Assembly (NCBI RefSeq): GCF_900110555.1
Contig: NZ_FOEE01000018.1
Coordinates: forward strand, 1-64,000
Length of the DNA stretch: 64,000 nucleotides
Source of the DNA: Trujillonella endophytica
Lineage (GTDB): Bacteria > Actinomycetota > Actinomycetes > Mycobacteriales > Geodermatophilaceae
Direction of reading: 5' to 3'
Below the pieces are notes generated by a model. That model was not told the DNA's origin. It saw only the letters and a program-made list of their open reading frames with translations, and did no database searches. The first letter of the stretch is position 1; each line of letters opens with the position of its first letter. Below, one piece after another: positions 57,921 through 64,000 of this stretch. Position numbers and translations under genes: made by a program.

Positions 57921-58618
57921 GACCGCGCTCCCGCGGGGGTGAGCTCGGCGGCCGTGTACCGCCCGGAGGGCACCTCGGACTCCAGCAGGCGCAGCAGCGC
58001 GGGGACGACGCTCTCCGGCTCGGGGCGGTCGCCGATGTCCTCCCCGGGGAAGGCGGCCTGGTGCATGGCGGTGCGCATGTCGCCGGGGTCCAGGGCGAAC
58101 ACGCGCAGCGCCGGCTCCTCGGTGGCCAGCACGGCGCTGAGCCGGTCCAGCGCGGCCTTGCTCGCGCCGTACCCGCCCCACCCGGGATAGGCGGCGACGG
58201 CGGCGTCGCTGCTGACGTCCACCACGCGCCCGCCGGCGGCGCGCAGGGCGGGCAGCACCGCCTGGACCAGAGCCAGCGGGGCGACGGTGTTGACCGCCAG
58301 CAGCCGGGTCAGCGCCTCCGGTGCCAGGTCGGCCAGGCGGGGGAGCGGGCTCGGCCCGAGCTCGCTCGCGTTGTTCACCAGGGCGTCCAGCCGGTCCGGG
58401 ACGGCGGCGGCGAGGGCGGACCGGTGCGCGGGGTCGGCGACGTCCCCCGGAACGGCCGTGACGAGGTCGGGGCGGGGCAGGCCGGCGACGGTCGCCGCGA
58501 GCCGGCCGGGATCCTGGGCGTCGACGACGAGCCGCCAGCCGCGGGCGTTGAGGGCGGTGGCCAGCGCGCGGCCGAGACCGCGGGAGGCGCCGGTGACGAG
58601 GGCGGTACGGATCTCCAT
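57917..58618 (-). CDS. short-chain dehydrogenase/reductase
   Basis: 233 residues. Rossmann NAD(P) motif TGASRGLG (residues 9-16), VNNAS, catalytic Ser in VVDVSSDAA, and YxxxK in YGASK. Substrate unknown. A SoxR box lies 17 bases upstream, between a TTGACC -35 and its start codon, so SoxR probably activates it, as in the SoxR regulon of Streptomyces. Coupled to the queA-like gene by 4 bases. Confidence 0.88.
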   Translation of the reverse strand: MEIRTALVTGASRGLGRALATALNARGWRLVVDAQDPGRLAATVAGLPRPDLVTAVPGDVADPAHRSALAAAVPDRLDALVNNASELGPSPLPRLADLAPEALTRLLAVNTVAPLALVQAVLPALRAAGGRVVDVSSDAAVAAYPGWGGYGASKAALDRLSAVLATEEPALRVFALDPGDMRTAMHQAAFPGEDIGDRPEPESVVPALLRLLESEVPSGRYTAAELTPAGARS

Positions 58619-58634
58619 GGCGAGTACGGTCTTG

Positions 58635-58652
58635 CCTCGAGTGGACTCGAGG
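58635..58652. promoter_or_regulatory. SoxR box (operator of soxR and the SDR operon)
   Basis: cctcgagtggactcgagg: perfect dyad with 8-bp arms and a 2-base centre. It follows the SoxR operator pattern CCTCAAG..CTTGAGG with G at the variable positions. It lies between divergent soxR (GTG 58669) and the SDR gene (ATG 58618), and overlaps TTGACC on the minus strand with a 19-base spacer to GACCGT, the long spacer typical of MerR-family targets. Confidence 0.8.
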
Positions 58653-58668
58653 TCAAGAGGATGACGCC

Positions 58669-59196
58669 GTGGATCTGATGACGATCGGCGACGTGGCGGC
58701 GCGCTCCGGGGTGGCCGTCTCCGCGCTGCGCTACTACGAGGCCGAGGGGCTGGTCAGCTGCGAGCGCACCGCGGGCGGCGCCCGGCGCTTCCCGCGCTCG
58801 GTGCTGCGCCGGCTGGCCTTCATCCGGGCCGCGCAGAACGTCGGGCTCTCGCTGCCGGAGATCCGCGCGGCCCTGGCGACCCTGCCGGAGGGGCGCACGC
58901 CGACGGCGCGGGACTGGGCCCGGCTGTCGGAGACCTGGCGCGCACGGCTGGACGAGCAGATCGCGGCCCTGGTGCAGCTGCGCGACGGGCTGTCCGCGTG
59001 CATCGGCTGCGGCTGCCTGTCGCTGTCCCGGTGCGCGCTGTCGAACCCGGGCGACACCGCGGCCGCGCACGGGCCGGGCGCCCGCTGGCTCTCCCCGGCC
59101 CTGCGCCGGGTGCCGCCGACCAGCAACTCCGGCCGGAGCCGGGGTGCGAGCCGGCCGGCCGGGGTAGGAGCGCCGGGACGGAAGGAGGGCCCATGA
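58669..59196 (+). CDS. soxR: SoxR, redox-sensing MerR-family activator
   Basis: 175 residues. N-terminal MerR HTH ([26 protein letters not shown]), dimerisation helix, and the [2Fe-2S] cluster motif C-x2-C-x-C-x5-C ([12 protein letters not shown]). The cluster oxidation activates the divergent and perhaps its own promoter. GTG 58669 has aagagg 11 bases upstream; ATG 58678 is an alternative. The C-terminal ~45 residues are basic and extra. ATGA overlap of 4 bases with the dioxygenase gene. Confidence 0.95.
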   Translation: MDLMTIGDVAARSGVAVSALRYYEAEGLVSCERTAGGARRFPRSVLRRLAFIRAAQNVGLSLPEIRAALATLPEGRTPTARDWARLSETWRARLDEQIAALVQLRDGLSACIGCGCLSLSRCALSNPGDTAAAHGPGARWLSPALRRVPPTSNSGRSRGASRPAGVGAPGRKEGP

Positions 59197-60044
59197 CCTC
59201 GATGCCCGCCGCGTTCCTCGGCCACGGCAATCCCATGAACGCCCTGGAGAGCAACCGGTACACCGAGGCCTGGCGGTCGTTCGGCCGCTCGGTCCCGCGC
59301 CCGCGGGCGATCCTGGTCGTGTCCGCGCACTGGTACGTGCACGCGACCGCGGTCACCGCGATGGCCCGGCCGCGCACCATCCACGACTTCTTCGGGTTCC
59401 CCCCGGCGCTGTTCGAGGTCGACTACCCGGCTCCTGGGCTGCCGTCGCTCCTCGACGAGATCGCCGACGTCGTGAAGCCGATGTGGGTGGGGGCCGACCT
59501 GGACAGCTGGGGTATCGACCACGGGGCCTGGTCGGTGCTGCGGCATGCCTTCCCGGCCGCCGACGTCCCCGTGGTCCAGCTGTCGATCAACGCGCTCAAG
59601 CCCGCCGACTACCACCTGCAGCTCGGAGCGGCCCTCGCGCCGCTGCGGGCGGACGGCGTCCTGGTGATCGGCAGCGGCAACGTGGTGCACAACCTGGGCG
59701 GGGTGAGCCGGGCGCTGCCCGACGGCGGGTTCGACTGGGCGCGGCGCTTCGACGACGCGGCGCGTGAGCTGATGCTCGGCGACCCCTCGGGTGTCGGCCG
59801 GCTCGACGGGCACGGCGACTTCGACCTCGCCGTCCCGACGCCCGACCACTTCCTGCCACTGCTCTACGTCGCCGGGCTGGCGGCCGCGGCCGGCGAGCCG
59901 GCCGACGTGCTGGTCGACGGCTACGCGTACGGCTCGCTGTCGATGACGTCGTACACGGCCGGGGCGAGCGTCCCGTCGACCGGCGGCATCGGCGTCGCCG
60001 CCGCGCTGCCCGAGGACCCGCCCGCCGACGGCGCCAACATCTGA
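59193..60044 (+). CDS. DODA-type extradiol dioxygenase (4,5-DOPA dioxygenase family)
   Basis: 283 residues. Class III extradiol ring-cleavage fold like Ygi[41 protein letters not shown] and [12 protein letters not shown]-like [14 protein letters not shown] (metal-binding His). Contains [14 protein letters not shown]. Ring-cleaving substrate unknown. ATG 59193 (ribosome-binding site gaaggaggg) overlaps soxR by 4 bases, so this enzyme is translated with SoxR. Confidence 0.9.
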   Translation: MTSMPAAFLGHGNPMNALESNRYTEAWRSFGRSVPRPRAILVVSAHWYVHATAVTAMARPRTIHDFFGFPPALFEVDYPAPGLPSLLDEIADVVKPMWVGADLDSWGIDHGAWSVLRHAFPAADVPVVQLSINALKPADYHLQLGAALAPLRADGVLVIGSGNVVHNLGGVSRALPDGGFDWARRFDDAARELMLGDPSGVGRLDGHGDFDLAVPTPDHFLPLLYVAGLAAAAGEPADVLVDGYAYGSLSMTSYTAGASVPSTGGIGVAAALPEDPPADGANI

Positions 60045-60078
60045 CGCCGCCGACGGCCGGGCCCGGTACCGCCGACGG

Positions 60079-61710
60079 TCAGGCGGCGGGCGCCGCCCCC
60101 CCGCTCACCGGAGTAAAGGTCCCCTGCGGGCCCGCGGGCGCCGGGAGGGTCACCCCGGGGCCGGGCATGGCGCGGCCCGGGACGCCGTTCACCGACTCCG
60201 TGGAGTAGGCGAACGTGAGCATCGCGAAGGCGATCAGATCGCTGTTCACGTCCAGTGCGTGCAGGTCGAGGTTCTCGATCGTGTCGCAGGCCTCGTGGTA
60301 GCACGGGTCGAACTGCTCACCCGAGACGCCGCCCCAGATCGCCTGCTGCTCGTCGGTCTTGATCTCCTCCGCACCCGTGAACAGGCCACTGGAGGGGATC
60401 CCGGCGAGGATGAACGCCTCGTAGTCGCTGCGACCGGAGAACTCGGTGTCGTCGTAGGGCTCACCGATCAGCGTGTAGTACGACTCGTAGACGTCCTCGA
60501 TGGCCGTCGAGCCCGCCGGGACGGGCACCGGCGCCTCGAAGGTGGACTCGTCGGCGTCGTAGACCATGAAGATGTAGTTGGGCGAGCCGACCATGTCGTA
60601 GTTCATGTACAGCGCGATCCGGTCCTGCTCGGCCTGCGGGAGGCCCGCCACGTAGTCGGCCGACCCCAGCAGGCCCTGCTCCTCGCCGGCCCACCACGCG
60701 AAGCGCAGCGTGTTCTCCGGGTGCGAGTTCGCCAGCAGCAGCGCGGTCTCCAGCAGCGCCGCCGAGCCCGAGCCGTTGTCGTTGATCCCGGGGCCCTCGA
60801 TGACGCTGTCGAGGTGGGCGCCGGCCATGACCACGTTCGCGGTGTTCCGGCCCGGCAGTTCGGCGATGACGCTGTAGTCGGTCCGGGTCTCGGCGGGGAG
60901 CACCTGGACGAAGGCGGTCGAGCCCGGCTGGGCCAGGGCGACCCCGTCGGCGAAGCTGGCGCCGACCACGGGGATGCCGTGGGTGATGGGGCCGGGGGCG
61001 CCGGGGATCGGCTCGTCGACGCTGGTGGCGTCGGCGACGATGAGCGCCTCGCGGTCGGGGCTGTTGCCCTGGTTGAAGACGATCACGGCCTCGGCGCCGG
61101 CCTGCTCGGCGTAGAAAGCCTTGGTGCCGAAGAAGCAGGTGCCGCGCTGGACGAGGGCGATGTCGGCGGGCCCGCTGAAGTCCAGGCCGGTGAAGTCCGC
61201 GGCCTCGCAGCCGCTGGTCGAAGCGCGGTCTCCCGTGAGGTTGATGTCCACCGGGATGACCTGGCCCTCGACCAGGCCGCTGCCGCTGCCGGTGAAGACG
61301 CCGGTCTCGTAGTCGGCCGCCACCGGCGCCGTCTGCCGCAGCGTCGCCGGGAAGTTGAAGGTGATCTCCACCGGGTCGAGGGTCACCTGGTACCCGGCCT
61401 GCTCGAGCAGACCGGCGACGTAGTCGACGCTGGCCTGGTAGCCCGTCGTGCCGGCGGCCCGCGTGCCCGGGTAGATCGGGTCCACGCTGTTGTCCGCGAT
61501 CTTCTGGAACTCGGTCAGGTGCTCCAGCACGCCGTCGGCGGTCATGCACTGCAGGAGCTTGTCGTAGGTGTTGTTGTTGCGGTTGTCGCACCCGTCGGCC
61601 GAGGCCGCCGTGGCCGGCACCAGCAGGGCCAGCACCACCCCGCCGATGCCGGCCGCGGCCACCCGTGGCGCCGTCCTGCTCCTGCCTGCCCCTACCCGTC
61701 GAGATCGCAT
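60079..61710 (-). CDS. secreted M28 family metallopeptidase with PA domain
   Basis: 543 residues. Signal peptide (RSRR... then VVLALLVPATAASA, cleavage near residue 38). PA domain (about 135-250), then M28 zinc peptidase: GAHLDSV, INDNGSGSAALLE, WWAGEEQGLLGS, YDMVGSPN and CYHEACDTIEN with the His. It is similar to aminopeptidase Y/S-type enzymes that release N-terminal residues from peptides outside the cell. The 155 bases upstream of its start hold no other gene or clear hairpin. Confidence 0.92.
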   Translation of the reverse strand: MRSRRVGAGRSRTAPRVAAAGIGGVVLALLVPATAASADGCDNRNNNTYDKLLQCMTADGVLEHLTEFQKIADNSVDPIYPGTRAAGTTGYQASVDYVAGLLEQAGYQVTLDPVEITFNFPATLRQTAPVAADYETGVFTGSGSGLVEGQVIPVDINLTGDRASTSGCEAADFTGLDFSGPADIALVQRGTCFFGTKAFYAEQAGAEAVIVFNQGNSPDREALIVADATSVDEPIPGAPGPITHGIPVVGASFADGVALAQPGSTAFVQVLPAETRTDYSVIAELPGRNTANVVMAGAHLDSVIEGPGINDNGSGSAALLETALLLANSHPENTLRFAWWAGEEQGLLGSADYVAGLPQAEQDRIALYMNYDMVGSPNYIFMVYDADESTFEAPVPVPAGSTAIEDVYESYYTLIGEPYDDTEFSGRSDYEAFILAGIPSSGLFTGAEEIKTDEQQAIWGGVSGEQFDPCYHEACDTIENLDLHALDVNSDLIAFAMLTFAYSTESVNGVPGRAMPGPGVTLPAPAGPQGTFTPVSGGAAPAA

Positions 61711-61865
61711 CGTGTTCCCCTCCGTCTCGCTGTCGGTGACGGGGACGATGCCCCTCGCTCACAGCGGACGTACAGGTCCGTCACGGAACACGCCGCGGGG
61801 CGGTCGCCGCCGCGACCGCGACCGGTGTGTGCCGGAACGTGGAGCGACGTCGCGATCACCCGCCG

Positions 61866-63119
61866 TCAGGAGGGCGCGCGGACCCCGAGCGAGACGACCT
61901 CGCCGACCACCCAGACGGCCGGTGGGCCGATCCCCTCGGCGGCCAGCGTCGCGCCCAGCCCGGCCAGCGTGGTGCGCACGACCCGCTCGTCCGGGGTGGA
62001 GCCGTCGGCGATGACGGCGACCGGGGTGCCGGGCGCGCGGCCGTGCTCGACGAGGGCGGCCGCGATCTGCGGCGCGGTGTCGACGCCCATCAGGACGACG
62101 ACGGTGCCGCGCAGTCGGCCGATCGCCGCCCAGTCCACCAGCGAGGCGGGGTGTCCCGGCGGCAGGTGCCCGGAGACGACGACGAACTCGTGGGTGAGCC
62201 CGCGGTGGGTGACCGGGATGCCCGCCAGGGCCGGGACGCCGATCGCCGACGTCACCCCCGGCACGACCTCGACCGGCACGCCCGCGGCCACGCAGGCCTC
62301 GACCTCCTCCATGCCCCGGCCGAAGACGAACGGGTCGCCGCCCTTGAGCCGGGCCACCCGCTTGCCGGCGAGCGCGTGCTCGACCAGCAGCGCGTTGATC
62401 TCCTCCTGCGCCATCGACCGGCCGCGGGGCAGCTTCGACGCGTCGATCACCTCGACGGTCGGCGGCAGCGAGGCCAGCAGCGACTGCGGCGCCAGGTGGT
62501 CGGCGACGACGACGTCGGCCTGGGCGACCGCCTGCCGGCCGCGGACGGTGATCAGCCCGGGGTCGCCCGGTCCGCCGCCGACCAGCACGACCGAGCCGGC
62601 CGGGCCGCCCGGGACGGGGCGGGCCACCCGGTCGGCGATCGAGCCGTCGGCCAGCCCGGCGAGGACGGCGTCGCGCACGCTCACCGCGCGCTGGGGGTCC
62701 CCGCCGCCGTGGATGCCGATCACCAGGTCGCCCTGCCGCCCGACGGCGGGGGTCCAGACGCTCGACGCGGCCCGGTCGTCGGCCCGGGCGCAGAAGATCC
62801 GGTTGCGCTCGGCCTCCGCGGCGACCGCGGCGTTGACCTCCCGGTCGTCGGTGGCGGCCACCGCGTACCAGGCGCCCTCGAGGTCGCCGGAGGAGTACCG
62901 GCGGCGGATCCAGGTCAGCGACCCGGGGGCGACGAACGCCTCGAGCGCGGGGGTGACCTCGGGGCTGACGAGGACGACGTCGGCGCGCGCCTCCAGCAGG
63001 CCGGCCACCCGGCGGTGGGCGACCTGGCCGCCGCCGACGACGACGACGCGGCGGCCGAGCAGCCGCAGGCCGATGGGGTAGACGACCCCGGTGCGGGGAT
63101 CGACGGGGGTCTCCGGCAT
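61866..63119 (-). CDS. cobA: siroheme synthase: precorrin-2 dehydrogenase/uroporphyrinogen-III methyltransferase
   Basis: 417 residues. N-terminal dehydrogenase part (GLRLLGRRVVVVGGGQVAHRRVAGLLEARADVVLVSP, about 15-50) and C-terminal SUMT (from about residue 175): SVVLVGGGPGDPGLITVRG, LKGGDPFVFGRG, PVTHRGLTHEFVVVSGH. It makes precorrin-2, for cobalamin or siroheme. A third, ferrochelatase-type domain (full CysG) is not apparent. ATG 63119 shares one base with the stop of cobT. Named cobA as in actinobacterial cob clusters; cysG is equally apt. Confidence 0.9.
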   Translation of the reverse strand: MPETPVDPRTGVVYPIGLRLLGRRVVVVGGGQVAHRRVAGLLEARADVVLVSPEVTPALEAFVAPGSLTWIRRRYSSGDLEGAWYAVAATDDREVNAAVAAEAERNRIFCARADDRAASSVWTPAVGRQGDLVIGIHGGGDPQRAVSVRDAVLAGLADGSIADRVARPVPGGPAGSVVLVGGGPGDPGLITVRGRQAVAQADVVVADHLAPQSLLASLPPTVEVIDASKLPRGRSMAQEEINALLVEHALAGKRVARLKGGDPFVFGRGMEEVEACVAAGVPVEVVPGVTSAIGVPALAGIPVTHRGLTHEFVVVSGHLPPGHPASLVDWAAIGRLRGTVVVLMGVDTAPQIAAALVEHGRAPGTPVAVIADGSTPDERVVRTTLAGLGATLAAEGIGPPAVWVVGEVVSLGVRAPS

Positions 63120-64000
63120 CAGTTCTTCTCCGTGACCCCGGCCGAGTCGAACGTCGCCACGTCCTGCAACGCCCGCGCCGCCGAGGCGACCAGGGGCAGG
63201 GCCAGCAGCGCGCCGGTGCCCTCGCCCAGCCGCAGGTCCAGCCCGAGCAGCGGCCGCAGCCCCAGGGCGCGGAGCGCGGGGGCGTGCCCCGGCTCGGCCG
63301 AGCTGTGCCCGGCCAGCGCGTACTGCAGCGCGGTCGGGCAGAGCGCGGCCGCGACCAGCGCCGCGGACCCCGCGATCACGCCGTCGAGCAGCACCGGCAC
63401 CCGCGCCGCGGCGGCGCCCAGCACGAAGCCGGCGATCGCGGCGTGCTCGAGCCCGCCGACCTCGGCCAGCGTGGCCAGCGCCTCCTCGGGGGTGCCGGGC
63501 CGGCCGGGCAGCCGGCCGACCGCGCGCTCGACGACGGCGACCTTGCGGGCCAGCGTCGGGTCGTCGACGCCGGTGCCGCGACCGGTGGCCGCGGGGGCCG
63601 GCGTGCCGGTGAAGGCGCAGATCAGCGCCGCCGAGGCGGTGGTGTTGGCGATGCCCATGTCCCCGCTGACCAGGCAGCCGTGGTCGGCGGCGAGCGCGGT
63701 GGCGACCTCGATGCCCACTTCGACCGCGCGGCGGGCCTCGTCGAGGGTCATGGCGGGGCCGACGGCGAGGTCGGCGGTGCCCGGCCGCACGGAACGCCGG
63801 AGCAGGCGGTCGGTCTGCTCCACCGCGTACGGCGTCGCCACCCCGACGTCCACCACGACGACGTCGGCACCCAGTTGCGCGGCGAAGGCGTTCACCACGG
63901 CGCCGCCGGCCAGGAAGTTGGCGACCATCTGCGCGGTCACCTCCTGCGGCCACGGGGTGACGCCCTGGGCGTGCACGCCGTGGTCGGCGGCGAAGACGGC
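63119..64000 (-). CDS. cobT: nicotinate-nucleotide--dimethylbenzimidazole phosphoribosyltransferase (5' cut by window edge)
   Basis: The reading frame is open to the window end. The frame at the edge reads AVFAADHGVHAQGVTPWPQEVTAQM, the CobT substrate region, and the catalytic Glu is in LRLGEGTGALLALP near the C-terminus. CobT attaches the nicotinate-derived phosphoribosyl group to the lower-ligand base for cobalamin. It directly precedes cobA (1-base overlap). At least 294 residues are present; the start is outside the window. Confidence 0.93.
   Translation of the reverse strand, partial: AVFAADHGVHAQGVTPWPQEVTAQMVANFLAGGAVVNAFAAQLGADVVVVDVGVATPYAVEQTDRLLRRSVRPGTADLAVGPAMTLDEARRAVEVGIEVATALAADHGCLVSGDMGIANTTASAALICAFTGTPAPAATGRGTGVDDPTLARKVAVVERAVGRLPGRPGTPEEALATLAEVGGLEHAAIAGFVLGAAAARVPVLLDGVIAGSAALVAAALCPTALQYALAGHSSAEPGHAPALRALGLRPLLGLDLRLGEGTGALLALPLVASAARALQDVATFDSAGVTEKN

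Overview
The window is chromosomal DNA of a very GC-rich actinomycete. The evidence is third-position G/C in almost every codon, frequent GTG starts, start/stop overlaps of one to eight bases, leaderless-looking promoters and actinobacterial gene order. The block from acs to the ArsA pair and the class A penicillin-binding protein follows the order of Mycobacterium tuberculosis Rv3667-Rv3683, and leuA lies close to ask-asd as in Rv3708c-Rv3710. Family content suggests Geodermatophilaceae or a relative; that placement is inference.

Layout. 1-0.35 kb: 3' end of an IS481-type transposase. 0.35-2.8 kb: Rieske protein and a secreted TPM-domain protein. 2.9-8.0 kb: sulfonate scavenging (TauD-like dioxygenase, SsuB/A/C transporter, divergent SsuD monooxygenase) headed by a 25-residue leader peptide ending near a cysteine. 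8.1-11.4 kb: VOC, PPOX and two pirins, the second with a perfect operator-like palindrome. 11.5-16.9 kb: MetV-MetF-type fusion with a methyltransferase, then circularly permuted ATP-grasp, alpha-E and transglutaminase genes. 17-19.9 kb: acetyltransferase-like protein and an ABC-F protein. 20.1-26.6 kb: a complete mrp (mnh) Na+/H+ antiporter operon with subunits A and B fused. 26.6-28.0 kb: ECF sigma factor coupled to a VOC protein. 28.1-34.9 kb: leuA with a Leu-rich leader peptide, an XRE protein, a phospholipase D-like protein, and ask-asd. 35-39.2 kb: S9 peptidase and two CNNM/HlyC membrane proteins. 39.3-56.1 kb: tRNA-Pro, metallophosphoesterase, YqeY-like protein, PASTA-containing PBP, two ArsA-like ATPases, DUF4177, RidA, Nudix, Crp, Nth, TlpA, CoA-type Nudix, cupredoxin, MarP, epoxide hydrolase-like protein, Holin-X and Acs. 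56.1-60.0 kb: FhuF-like protein, QueA-like enzyme, SDR, SoxR with its operator, and a DODA dioxygenase. 60.1-64 kb: secreted M28 peptidase, then the siroheme/cobalamin genes cobA/cysG and cobT, the last cut by the window edge.

Regulation visible in the sequence: two short leader peptides (sulfur and leucine), a SoxR box between soxR and an SDR-queA-like pair, a MarR-type palindrome before a pirin gene, and a recurrent TANNNT-like -10 hexamer 6-8 bases before the start codon of about a dozen genes. Intergenic palindromes are plentiful: a dispersed ~53-bp hairpin family (three copies, one inside a coding sequence), a five-unit 24-bp tandem array, three hairpins upstream of the XRE gene, and several very long perfect stems between convergent genes.
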